Source of the DNA: Amnibacterium flavum
GTDB taxonomy: Bacteria > Actinomycetota > Actinomycetes > Actinomycetales > Microbacteriaceae
Assembly: GCF_003097495.1 (NCBI RefSeq)
Contig: NZ_QEOP01000001.1
Location: forward strand, 744,001 to 808,000
Direction of reading: 5' to 3'
DNA length: 64,000 nucleotides
The notes under the pieces were generated by a model. That model ran no database searches and was not told where the DNA came from. It saw only the letters and a list, made by a program, of their open reading frames with translations. Shown in pieces: positions 51,634 through 60,119 of this stretch. Numbering within the stretch: the stretch's first letter is position 1; each line of letters begins with the position of its first letter. A program made the position numbers and the translations under genes.

Positions 51634-54195
51634 ATGACGGAGATCGACCCTTTCGCGGAGTCCCCGGGACTACAGCGCGTCACCGTGCGCGGGGCGCGGG
51701 AACACAATCTGCGATCGATCGACGTCGACATCCCGCGGGATGCACTCGTCGCGTTCACCGGGGTGTCCGGGTCGGGGAAGAGCTCGCTCGCCTTCGGCAC
51801 CATCTACGGCGAGGCGCAGCGCCGGTTCTTCGAGTCGGTCGCCCCGTATGCGCGCCGGCTGATCGATCAGGTGGGCGTCCCCGACGTCGACTCGATCGAC
51901 GGTCTCCCGCCCGCCGTCGCCCTGCCGCAGCGTCGATCGGGCGGCACCGCCCGTTCGAGCGTGGGGAGCGCGACGACGGTCGCCAACGTGCTGCGCATGC
52001 TGTACTCCCGCATCGGGACGTACCCGCCCGGCGCGCCCATGCTGTTCGCCGAGGACTTCTCCACGAACACCGTGCAGGGCGCATGCCCGACCTGCCACGG
52101 TCTCGGTCGCGTCTACGACGTGCCGCTGGAGCTGATGGTGCCCGACGACTCGCTCTCGATCCGCGAGCGGGCCCTCGCGGCCTGGCCGACGGCCTGGCAC
52201 GGAAAGCAGCTGCAGGACAGCCTCATCTCCCTGGGCTACGACATCGACGTGCCGTGGCGCGATCTGCCCGCCGACAAGCGGGACTGGGTGCTGTACACGC
52301 AGGAGTCGCCGCAGGTGCCGATCTTCACCGATCGCTCGCCGAAAGAGGTGCGCAAGGCCGTCGCCGCCGGTGTGGAACCGCGGTACATGAGCACGTTCCT
52401 GGGCGTCAAGAGATATGTCATGGACACGTTCGCGGGCTCGAAGAGCGCACGCATGCGCGAGAAGGCCGCGGGTTTCATGGTGAGCGTGCGATGCCCCTCA
52501 TGCGGCGGCAAGCGATTGAAGCCCGAAGCTCTCGCCGTGACGTTCGAGGGCGCCGACATCACCGAGGTATCGGCGATGCCGCTCGACGATGTCGTCCGAC
52601 TGATGGAGAAGGTCCTCGCGCCCGGGTGGGGCGCATCGGCGCCGCACGAACTCCCTCCCGAGAAGCGTCTGGCCGCGCAGCGTCTCGTGACCGAGCTGCT
52701 CGGACGACTGGCGCCGATCACCGACCTCGGCCTCGGCTATCTCAGCCTCGACCGGACGACGTCGACCCTGTCGTCCGGCGAGCTGCAGCGCATGCGACTG
52801 GCGACGCAGGTGCTCTCGCGTCTCTTCGGTGTCGTGTTCGTGCTGGACGAACCGTCCGCAGGGCTCCACCCCGCCGATACCGAAGCCCTGCTGCGGATCC
52901 TCCGGAGCCTCAGAGACTCCGGCAACACCGTCTACTACGTCGAGCACTCCCTCGACGTGATCCGCGCAGCTGACTGGATCGTCGACATCGGTCCCGGCGC
53001 GGGCGCCGACGGTGGCACCGTCGTCTACTCGGGCGAGATCGACGGCCTGCGCGATGTCGAGAAGTCGGCTACACGGCGCTACCTCTTCGACGGCTCAGGC
53101 GGGGAACCCAGGGAGAAGCGCGCGCGTCGCTCCGGCGATGCCCGGTTGACGCTCGAGGACGTCAGGCGCAACAACCTGGCGGACGTCTCGGTGTCCTTCC
53201 CTCTCGGCGCCTTCACCGCCATCACGGGGGTGTCCGGATCCGGCAAGTCGACGCTCATCAACCACGGCATCCCCGACCTCCTGCGGGCCGACCTCGCCAG
53301 CCGCACCGATGAGGTCGACGACGAATCCGAGCCGCTCGCGCAGGACCCCCTCGACGCCGAGGCGCCGGTTGCGACGACGGGTCGGGCGTCAGGACCCGCG
53401 GATCGGGTTCGTCGGGTCGTGCAGGTGACGCAGAAGCCGATCGGACGGACGCCCCGATCGAACGTGGCGACCTACACCGGTGTGTTCGATCGAATCCGCA
53501 GCCGGTTCGCTGCGACTCCGGAGGCGCGGCGGCGCCGATACGGCGCGAGCCGGTTCTCCTTCAACGTCGCCAGTGGCCGGTGCCCCGTCTGCAAGGGCGA
53601 GGGCATGATCGAGGTCGAGCTGCTGTTCCTGCCGACGGTCCACGCCCCCTGCACCGCCTGCGGGGGAACCCGGTACAACCAGGAGACGCTCGAGATCCGG
53701 TTGAACGGCAAGACCATCGCCGACGTGCTCGCGCTGAGTGTTACCAGCGCGCGAGCATTCTTCGAGGAGGACGCCGAGATCGTGCAGCACCTCGATGCGC
53801 TGCTCGACGTCGGGCTCGGCTACATCTCGCTGGGCCAGTCGGCGACGGAGCTCTCCGGCGGAGAGGCGCAGCGCGTGAAACTGGCGTCGGAGCTGCGCCG
53901 CGCCCCGCGAGGTGACACGCTCTACCTCCTCGACGAGCCCACCTCCGGCCTGCACCCCGCCGACTCCGATCGTCTGATCGGTCACCTGCAGCGTCTCGTC
54001 GATGGCGGCAACACCGTGATCGTCGTCGAGCACGACATGCGCGTCGTCGCCGAAGTCGACTGGGTGATCGACCTCGGACCCGGAGCGGGAGACGCGGGAG
54101 GACAGGTCGTCGCCGCTGGAACACCGGAGGAGGTCGCCGGCCGCGCAGAGAGTCGAACGGCTCCGTTCCTCCAGGCTGCGCTGGCGCGACGATAG
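51634..54195 (+). CDS. UvrA2-like ABC ATPase (excinuclease-like)
   Basis: The ATG at 51634 is preferred since its AGGAG lies nine bases upstream; the one at 51625 sits directly on that ribosome site. 853 residues, shorter than the usual 940-960 of UvrA. Two ATPase halves: Walker A GVSGSGKSSLAFGTIYGEAQ and GVSGSGKSTLINHG; ABC signatures LSSGELQRMRLATQ and LSGGEAQRVKLASE. Zinc-binding CPTCHGLG with CPSCGG and CPVCKGEG with CTACGG are present. UvrA2 proteins are linked to DNA-intercalating drug resistance. Function in repair is inferred. Confidence 0.9.
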   Translation: MTEIDPFAESPGLQRVTVRGAREHNLRSIDVDIPRDALVAFTGVSGSGKSSLAFGTIYGEAQRRFFESVAPYARRLIDQVGVPDVDSIDGLPPAVALPQRRSGGTARSSVGSATTVANVLRMLYSRIGTYPPGAPMLFAEDFSTNTVQGACPTCHGLGRVYDVPLELMVPDDSLSIRERALAAWPTAWHGKQLQDSLISLGYDIDVPWRDLPADKRDWVLYTQESPQVPIFTDRSPKEVRKAVAAGVEPRYMSTFLGVKRYVMDTFAGSKSARMREKAAGFMVSVRCPSCGGKRLKPEALAVTFEGADITEVSAMPLDDVVRLMEKVLAPGWGASAPHELPPEKRLAAQRLVTELLGRLAPITDLGLGYLSLDRTTSTLSSGELQRMRLATQVLSRLFGVVFVLDEPSAGLHPADTEALLRILRSLRDSGNTVYYVEHSLDVIRAADWIVDIGPGAGADGGTVVYSGEIDGLRDVEKSATRRYLFDGSGGEPREKRARRSGDARLTLEDVRRNNLADVSVSFPLGAFTAITGVSGSGKSTLINHGIPDLLRADLASRTDEVDDESEPLAQDPLDAEAPVATTGRASGPADRVRRVVQVTQKPIGRTPRSNVATYTGVFDRIRSRFAATPEARRRRYGASRFSFNVASGRCPVCKGEGMIEVELLFLPTVHAPCTACGGTRYNQETLEIRLNGKTIADVLALSVTSARAFFEEDAEIVQHLDALLDVGLGYISLGQSATELSGGEAQRVKLASELRRAPRGDTLYLLDEPTSGLHPADSDRLIGHLQRLVDGGNTVIVVEHDMRVVAEVDWVIDLGPGAGDAGGQVVAAGTPEEVAGRAESRTAPFLQAALARR

Positions 54196-54320
54196 CCCCG
54201 GCGGTAGCACCTGTGGAGGCCCCGTCGGTGTGCCCGCAGAGTCGAGGCGCACCTCGCGAGGTCCGAGGATAAGGGGGCTGAGCGAGCGCGCGGACGATCC
54301 GATGGCTGACGCCGGTCGCA

Positions 54321-54809
54321 TCACCGGGTCTGCTGCCAGCCCTCCTCAGCACGTATCGCGTGGGTGATCCGACGGGTGATCTCGCGCAGCTGTCGGGTTT
54401 GAGCCCGGGTGAGGACTCCCAGGACCAACCGCTGGACGGTGTCGACGTGACCCGGGGTCGCCTCCCCGTATTTCACGGCGCCGAGCTCGGTGAGGATCGC
54501 CAGGGTCGAACGGCCGTCTGCTGGATCGGGGGTTCGGCGGAGCCATCCCCGACTCTCGAGCCGCGACGCGGCGCGCGAAAGCCGCGAGAGCGAGCTGTTG
54601 GCGTAGTCGGCGAGCACGCTCATGCGCAGGGCGCGCTCGGGGGCGGCGGCAAGAGCGAACAGGATCCCGTATTCGAAGTGCGTGAGTCCGGAGTCGCGCA
54701 GGAGCTGGGCGTCGAGTGCGGGCGGCAGCCATTCCAGAAGGGTGGCGAGGCCCGCCCAGGTCTCGAGGTCTTCGCCCTCGAGAGCAGAGGTCCGATCGCG
54801 GTCCGGCAT
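54321..54809 (-). CDS. MarR family transcriptional regulator
   Basis: A 162-residue protein from ATG at 54809 (MPDRDRTSALEGEDLETW). Winged-helix core about residues 50-115: LTHFEYGILFALAAAPERALR, the recognition helix NSSLSRLSRAASRLESRGWL and the wing PDPADGRSTLAILTELG. It is divergent from an SDR gene with two 18-base repeats in the intergenic DNA, so it likely represses both. Confidence 0.92.
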   Translation of the reverse strand: MPDRDRTSALEGEDLETWAGLATLLEWLPPALDAQLLRDSGLTHFEYGILFALAAAPERALRMSVLADYANSSLSRLSRAASRLESRGWLRRTPDPADGRSTLAILTELGAVKYGEATPGHVDTVQRLVLGVLTRAQTRQLREITRRITHAIRAEEGWQQTR

Positions 54810-54853
54810 GGGGGAAGGGTATCCGACGGTCGGCCTGAGTTCGTGCCCATTTG

Positions 54854-54871
54854 ACTTGACCAGGAAAGTAA
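54854..54871. promoter_or_regulatory. MarR site, copy 1
   Basis: ACTTGACCAGGAAAGTAA, an 18-base element repeated as ACTTGACTGAGCAAGTAA at 54886; positions shared are ACTTGAC...G.AAGTAA. Confidence 0.6.
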
Positions 54872-54885
54872 CCAACGATGGATTC

Positions 54886-54903
54886 ACTTGACTGAGCAAG
54901 TAA
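54886..54903. promoter_or_regulatory. MarR site, copy 2
   Basis: This copy has ACTTG/CAAGT palindromic arms around six bases. Start-to-start distance from copy 1 is 32 bases, about three turns of DNA. It ends 22 bases before the SDR start. Confidence 0.6.
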
Positions 54904-54925
54904 AAAAGCGGCGGAAAGGCACAAG

Positions 54926-55717
54926 ATGGATCTGCGTTTGACAGGCAAGAAGGCGTTCGTGAGCGGTTCGACGCAGGGCATCGGCTACGCGATCGCCAGG
55001 GCGCTCCTCCGAGAGGGGGTCTCGGTCGTGATCAACGGACGCGATGCGGATCGCCTTGAGATCGCCGTCCGCAAGCTGGAGGCGGAGGTGCCTGGCACGG
55101 CGGTCTCGGGGCTCGCAGCCGACTTCGGCGACCCCACACAGGTGGAGGCGCTCCTGAGTTCACTGGGTCGGGTCGACATCCTCGTCAACAACGTCGGCCT
55201 GTTCGAGGTGGCCCCGTTCGGGAGCATCGACGATGACGATTGGCGACGATACTTCGACGTCAACGTCATGAGCGGGGTCCGACTGGCGCGCCATGCCCTC
55301 CCCGCGATGATCGACGCCGGATGGGGGCGGATCATCTTCATCGGCAGCGAGTCGGGTGTCAACGTCCCCGCCGAGATGACCCACTACGGGGTGACCAAGG
55401 CGGGAATGCTCGCCCTCGGCAACGGACTGGCCAAGCTGACCCGGGGCACCGGGGTCACGGTCAATTCGATCCTCGGCGGCCCCACCTATTCGGATGGCGT
55501 GGAGCGCGCGGTGACGCAGATGGCGCGAGGCCAAGGAGTTGACGCGTCGGAGCTGAAGGCGGCCATCATCGGAAGCAATAGGACCTCCCTTCTCGAGAGG
55601 TTCATCGAGCCCCACGAGATCGCCAGCCTCGCCGTGTACCTCGCCAGCCCCGTCTCGTCCGCGACCAACGGGGCGGCGTTGCGAGCCGACGGGGGAGTGT
55701 TGACGTCGGTCCTCTAA
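54926..55717 (+). CDS. Short-chain dehydrogenase/reductase
   Basis: A 263-residue classical SDR: cofactor site SGSTQGIGYAIA near residue 15, NNVG near 91, the catalytic Ser in IFIGSESG and Tyr-Lys in HYGVTKAG, all in order. The C-terminus closes with an SSATNGAALRADGG cap, a mark of the family. Substrate unknown; oxidation or reduction of a small carbonyl compound is likely. Control by the divergent MarR protein is inferred from the twin sites. Confidence 0.93.
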   Translation: MDLRLTGKKAFVSGSTQGIGYAIARALLREGVSVVINGRDADRLEIAVRKLEAEVPGTAVSGLAADFGDPTQVEALLSSLGRVDILVNNVGLFEVAPFGSIDDDDWRRYFDVNVMSGVRLARHALPAMIDAGWGRIIFIGSESGVNVPAEMTHYGVTKAGMLALGNGLAKLTRGTGVTVNSILGGPTYSDGVERAVTQMARGQGVDASELKAAIIGSNRTSLLERFIEPHEIASLAVYLASPVSSATNGAALRADGGVLTSVL

Positions 55718-55798
55718 CGGGTAGCGAGCCCAGGGGCAGCTATTGCGAAACGAAGCATCAGGTGACGCATCCGCTTCCGATTGATTGCCTGCTGGGTT

Positions 55799-55821
55799 GA
55801 TCGGATGTCGTCGATCCGATC
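55799..55821. promoter_or_regulatory. Inverted repeat upstream of a small gene
   Basis: GATCGGAT and ATCCGATC are perfect 8-base arms around seven bases, about 110 bases before the small gene at 55930. Either an operator or the hairpin ending the SDR transcript. Confidence 0.5.
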
Positions 55822-55929
55822 ATGGGTGCGAGAAATCGGGGATGAAGCCGTTAATCGGCTGAGTGAGGCACGTCATCAGCAACAGAACGGAGATAGTTAG
55901 ACTGCCTAGTGAAGTCCGAAGGAGAAGTG

Positions 55930-56121
55930 ATGACCGCGACCGAAGCCGTTCCTCCCGCCCCCGCTCCTCTGAGGGCTCAGTACAAGGTCGATTCCGTCAG
56001 CGGATGGCTCACGATGACCTCCGGATTGCGCCGCCGCGGACCGCGTCGAACGCGCAAGGGCTCCCCGGTGTCGGCTGTACAGATCGACCCCAAGACCGGA
56101 CGGGTCGCCGACTTCGACTGA
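55930..56121 (+). CDS. Small basic protein, unknown
   Basis: 63 residues from ATG at 55930 with a GGAG ribosome site; a GTG at 55909 is also in frame. It has a Pro/Ala-rich start, then YKVDSVSGWLTMTSGLRRRG, an Arg/Lys run and DPKTGRVADFD. No membrane segment and no recognised family. The codon use is typical of the chromosome. Convergent with the GT4 gene, 47 bases away. Confidence 0.5.
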   Translation: MTATEAVPPAPAPLRAQYKVDSVSGWLTMTSGLRRRGPRRTRKGSPVSAVQIDPKTGRVADFD

Positions 56122-56168
56122 CGGCGGGGCTCATCCCCGGCCTCTCGGAAGCGGGAGCCCTCTGCGGC

Positions 56169-57896
56169 TCAGCTCTCGACGCTGAACGGTGTCCGGACCG
56201 TTTTGGCTCCGACGGTGCTCTCGAGGTGTGCGGCGATCCGGGTTCCGACGAGAAGCTCGGATGCGTCGGACGGGAGCGGTGCTCGCACCCGCCAGACCCC
56301 GTGGCGCAGGGTACGCCGAACCGCCCCGATGATCCGCAGCTCGACGGGCGCATCGACACCGTGGATCGCGATGGCCGCGCTGACCTCGGCTGGTGAGACA
56401 TCCACCCCGCGCAGCCGGAGGTCGACTTCGACTTCGCGACCACGCCGCACAGTGGCCCCGACGATCTCGACCTTGTGCTTCTTGCCCGCGGGAGGGACGC
56501 GGTCGCGCGCCCGCTCGAAGACCCCGGCCCAGAGCCCGACGATCGACTCGTCGCTGAAGGCGGCAGCCGCCCGGGCGGCCGCCTCCCTCATCGGGGCGAG
56601 CTCTTCCGCCGACGCGGCGGCGATCGACCGCATCCGATCCGACAGACCGGCGACGTCGCCAGGAGCGAGCAGGAACCCCGTCTCGCCGTCCGCGACGATG
56701 TCGGCCGGACCGTACGGGATGTCGTAGGCGAGGGGAATGCAGCCGCGCGCCATTCCCTCCGCCAGAACAAGGGGGAATCCCTCGGTCGTGCTCGTGAGGG
56801 TGAAGAAGGAGGCCTCGGCGAAGTGCTCGGCTGCCCCGGCATCGAAACCGTGGATCGTCACGGCCGACTGAAGGCCGTTCGATCCGATGGCGTCGACGAG
56901 TCGGGGCACCGAGGGGCCGTCCCCGTAGACGTCGAGCACCGCCTCGCTGCCGACCGCCCGGGCCCGGCCCAGGGCTTCGACGGCGTGATCGACGCGCTTG
57001 CGCTCATCGACGCTGCCCACAACGACCCCGGCGCGTGGGTCGCGATCGAGGCGGGGAGCCGCGGAAGGCAGCCCGGTCGAGTTCGGGACCACCTCGAGCC
57101 GATCGCCGAGGGAGAACATCGTGTCGAGATCGTCGCGCTGACGCTCCGACAGGGCGACGATCGCATCGAAGCCGGCGATCTGGGCGAGGGCCTCCCGTCG
57201 CGACGCCTTGACGACGTCCCATGGCCGGTGCTCCCCGGCGAGGTGCGAGCTGTGCAAAAGGTGGATGCGCGCGACCCGCGGGTTCGAGTACCCGGCGACG
57301 ATCGGCGCTGCCGTCTTGCTGTCGACGATGAAGAAGGAGTCGTGATCGCCGACGACGAGATCCAGCCACGCCCGGTAGGCGGCGCGCGCCCCGGTGAAGC
57401 CCACGACAGGCTGCCCGTCCGCGTTGCAGAGGACGAGGGAACGTCCGCCCGCCCTGCCCGGCTGGTCGACGTCCCGTCGGTCGCTGAGCGCGAGCGACCC
57501 ATCGGCACGGTGCCGGTCGATCTGCAGAACGGCGCCCGCCGAGTCGGTGCGACGCAGCGTGCGCCCGTCGCCCGGCAGCGGGGAGAACCCCTCGAGCGCT
57601 TTCTTCTTCGCTCCTCGCAGAGACGGGAGTTCGGTGGTCTCGGTCAGCTCGTCCCAGAAGTTGCGGAGGCGCACTCCGTCGATGAGCCGACCGTCGCCGC
57701 GCAGGACCGCGTTGACGGTCGCGTAGTCATCGCGGACGTCGAAGGTCAGAACGTCGACCGGGGAGGAGGCGAGGGTCGCGAACGCTCGCGAGCGACGCAG
57801 CATCGCGCTGGTCATACCGCCGAACTCGGTGCTCACGCCCCAGGTGAGGGCGAACTGCCGACCGTGGGGGAGGAGCGCCTCGTGATCTCCCGTCAC
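56169..57896 (-). CDS. Glycosyltransferase family 4, TagE-like
   Basis: A 575-residue protein from GTG. The N-terminal half holds the acceptor side, including LTWGVSTEFGGMTSAMLRRS; the donor half has the GT4 signature HFAEASFFTLTSTTEGFPLVLAEGMARG with the two Glu of the EX7E motif. About 100 further residues at the C-terminus (from KKHKVEIVGATVRR) form a beta-rich module. The layout resembles poly(glycerol-phosphate) alpha-glucosyltransferases of teichoic acid synthesis. Acceptor not proven; no teichoic acid genes in the window. Confidence 0.88.
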   Translation of the reverse strand: MTGDHEALLPHGRQFALTWGVSTEFGGMTSAMLRRSRAFATLASSPVDVLTFDVRDDYATVNAVLRGDGRLIDGVRLRNFWDELTETTELPSLRGAKKKALEGFSPLPGDGRTLRRTDSAGAVLQIDRHRADGSLALSDRRDVDQPGRAGGRSLVLCNADGQPVVGFTGARAAYRAWLDLVVGDHDSFFIVDSKTAAPIVAGYSNPRVARIHLLHSSHLAGEHRPWDVVKASRREALAQIAGFDAIVALSERQRDDLDTMFSLGDRLEVVPNSTGLPSAAPRLDRDPRAGVVVGSVDERKRVDHAVEALGRARAVGSEAVLDVYGDGPSVPRLVDAIGSNGLQSAVTIHGFDAGAAEHFAEASFFTLTSTTEGFPLVLAEGMARGCIPLAYDIPYGPADIVADGETGFLLAPGDVAGLSDRMRSIAAASAEELAPMREAAARAAAAFSDESIVGLWAGVFERARDRVPPAGKKHKVEIVGATVRRGREVEVDLRLRGVDVSPAEVSAAIAIHGVDAPVELRIIGAVRRTLRHGVWRVRAPLPSDASELLVGTRIAAHLESTVGAKTVRTPFSVES

Positions 57897-58057
57897 GGTT
57901 CGCCTCCCCGGGGCAGCCTGAGCGGCGCCCGATCGAGGAGCGTCGACGCGAAATGCTAGGCGCCCCCGCCTGAACGCGGGATGTGCCTCCGCGCCTCTGC
58001 GGAGCAGGGATGGGGTGGCGCGTCCGAGCCCTCACCCACCGTCCGTAGACTGGACGT

Positions 58058-58504
58058 GTGGCAGTGAATCCGGCGATCCAAGGGCGGGTCTACCCGCCGA
58101 GTGCGCCCTACCTCGTCGGCCGCGAGAAGGTGCGCGAGTTCGCTCGCGCCGTCTTCGCGACCGACCCCATCTCATTCGACCCCGATGTCGCCGTCGCGGC
58201 GGGCTACCGAGACGTCGTCGCTCCGCCCACCTTCGGCGTCCTCCTCCAGGAACACGCCCTCAAGCAGGTGATCAACGACGAAGAGGCCGGCATCGATTTC
58301 ACCCGCGTGGTCCACGGCGACCAGCGCTTCCGCTTCACCCGTCCGATCGTCGCGGGCGACGAGCTCACGGCGATCCTCACGGTCACGAGCGTCAAGAGCA
58401 TCGGTGGACACTCGATGGTCACCGCCGACACGGCGATCAGCGACGGCGCCGGTGATCACGTGGTCACCGCGACCTCCACCATCGTCGTCAGGGGCGACGA
58501 ATGA
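58058..58504 (+). CDS. MaoC/HadA-like (R)-hydratase subunit
   Basis: A 148-residue protein from GTG. It matches FAS1-like or HadA N-terminal hotdog subunits: GRVYPPSAPYLVGREKVREFARAV and PPTFGVLLQEHAL, without the Asp-His catalytic pair expected in the partner. The partner gene follows with ATGA overlap, so the two make a heterodimeric 3-hydroxyacyl dehydratase like HadAB. In non-mycolate actinobacteria the substrate is uncertain. Confidence 0.9.
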   Translation: MAVNPAIQGRVYPPSAPYLVGREKVREFARAVFATDPISFDPDVAVAAGYRDVVAPPTFGVLLQEHALKQVINDEEAGIDFTRVVHGDQRFRFTRPIVAGDELTAILTVTSVKSIGGHSMVTADTAISDGAGDHVVTATSTIVVRGDE

Positions 58505-58923
58505 GCCCGCGCATCTCCGAGTTGAGCGTCGGCGACGTCGTCTCCGAGCGCACGGTCGAGGTCAGCCGCGACTCCCTGGTCCGCTACGCAGGGGCCTCGG
58601 GCGACTTCAACCCCATCCACTATCGCGATGACGTCGCGGGCTCGGTCGGGCTCCCCGGTGTCCTCGCCCACGGGATGCTCACCATGGGCATCGCCGCCGA
58701 GGCCGCGATCGACTGGGCGGGTGGCGCCCACCGGGTGCGCGACTACCAGGTGCGGTTCACGCGCCCCGTCGTCGTCGACCCCGAAACCGGGGCGACCCTC
58801 GAAGTCATCGGCAAGATCGGTGCGCTCGACACCGAAGCAGGCACCGCGCGGATCGACCTCACCGTCCGTTTCGGCGGCGAGACCGTTCTCGGCAGGGCGC
58901 AAGCCGTCGTCTCGGTGGACTGA
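58501..58923 (+). CDS. MaoC/HadB-like dehydratase, catalytic subunit
   Basis: A 140-residue hotdog protein. The catalytic run YAGASGDFNPIHYRDDVAGSVGLPGVLAHGM holds Asp and His of the MaoC hydratase-2 motif, and continues with AHGMLTMGIAAEAAIDW. It pairs with the HadA-like subunit encoded just before. It dehydrates (R)-3-hydroxyacyl thioesters. MurB follows five bases later; this gene order recurs in actinobacteria. Confidence 0.93.
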   Translation: MSPRISELSVGDVVSERTVEVSRDSLVRYAGASGDFNPIHYRDDVAGSVGLPGVLAHGMLTMGIAAEAAIDWAGGAHRVRDYQVRFTRPVVVDPETGATLEVIGKIGALDTEAGTARIDLTVRFGGETVLGRAQAVVSVD

Positions 58924-58927
58924 CCTC

Positions 58928-60103
58928 ATGTCCGAGCGGCTCCTCTCCGAGCTGACCACGCTCCGCGTCGGCGGTCCGGCGGAGGTGGTCGACCTCTCGA
59001 CCGAGGCTGACATCATCGCCGCAGCGCTCGAGGTGTGGGGGTCCGGCGACGACTGGATGGTTCTCGGCGGCGGATCGAACGTCGTCGTCTCCGACGACGG
59101 TTTCGAGGGGACAGTGCTCCGGACCGTGTCCCGCGGCATCGAGGTGCTGCCCCCCGCGGTGCGCACATCGAGCATCCCGTTGGTCGCTCACCGGGAGACG
59201 GCCCGTGTCGACCGCGAGGTGTCGCCCGCCGAATCGACCGTTCGCATCCGGGTGCAGGCGGGGCACCCCTGGGACGACCTCGTCGCGGAGACGGTCGAGC
59301 GCGGCTGGTCGGGTCTCGAGGCGCTCTCGGGGATCCCCGGCAGCACCGGCGCATCCCCCGTCCAGAACATCGGCGCCTACGGCCAGGAGCTCGCGGCCAC
59401 GCTGCACGCCGTCGACTTCCTGGATTACCTGACGGGCGAGGTCGTTCGTCTGCCCGCCTCCCAGCTCGGCCTCGGCTACCGCACGTCGACAATCAAGCAA
59501 GGCCGCCAGGGCATCGTGACCGCCGTCGAGTTCACTCTGGGGGCGCACGAGGGAACCGCCCTCAGTCACCCGCTCGGCTACGCGCAGTTGGCGCAGGCGC
59601 TCGGCGCCAAACTCGGCGACCGGGTGCCGATCGGCGTGCTGCGCGACGCGGTCCTCGAACTGCGCCGCAGCAAAGGCATGGTGCTGAGCGCCGACGACCC
59701 CGACTCTGTCAGTGCCGGATCCTTCTTCACCAACCCGGTCGTCTCGGAGCGCTTCGCGCGGACCATGCCCGCCGACGCGCCCCGCTGGCCGACGGGCGAG
59801 AGGCAGCCCGACGTCGTCGCGCCCCTCGGTGTGGAACTGCCCGCACCGGCCCCCGGGGAGCGCGATTACCGGGTCAAGCTGAGTGCCGCGTGGCTCATCG
59901 AGCACGCGGGCATCTCGCGCGGATTCCGCCTCACGGGCTCCCGGGCGGCGATCTCGTCGAAGCACAGCCTCGCCATCGTCAATACGGGAGGCGCCAGCGC
60001 GACTGAGATCCTCGAGCTCGCTCGATACGTGCGGGCGCTCGTCCAGGTCGAGTTCGGGGTGCTCCTGCAGCCCGAACCGGTGCTGGTCGGCTCGACGATC
60101 TGA
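58928..60103 (+). CDS. murB: UDP-N-acetylenolpyruvoylglucosamine reductase
   Basis: 391 residues from ATG at 58928. It reduces the enolpyruvyl group on UDP-GlcNAc with NADPH, giving UDP-MurNAc for peptidoglycan. The FAD domain has LRVGGPAEVV, LGGGSNVVVSDDGF and GIPGSTGASPVQNIGAYGQE; the proton-donor Ser is in SAGSFFTNP. About 35 residues lie between the SNVVVS loop and the next strand (VLPPAVRTSSIP..., to about residue 100), longer than usual. Cytosolic. Confidence 0.95.
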   Translation: MSERLLSELTTLRVGGPAEVVDLSTEADIIAAALEVWGSGDDWMVLGGGSNVVVSDDGFEGTVLRTVSRGIEVLPPAVRTSSIPLVAHRETARVDREVSPAESTVRIRVQAGHPWDDLVAETVERGWSGLEALSGIPGSTGASPVQNIGAYGQELAATLHAVDFLDYLTGEVVRLPASQLGLGYRTSTIKQGRQGIVTAVEFTLGAHEGTALSHPLGYAQLAQALGAKLGDRVPIGVLRDAVLELRRSKGMVLSADDPDSVSAGSFFTNPVVSERFARTMPADAPRWPTGERQPDVVAPLGVELPAPAPGERDYRVKLSAAWLIEHAGISRGFRLTGSRAAISSKHSLAIVNTGGASATEILELARYVRALVQVEFGVLLQPEPVLVGSTI

Positions 60104-60119
60104 ACGGAGCCGGTCCGCG

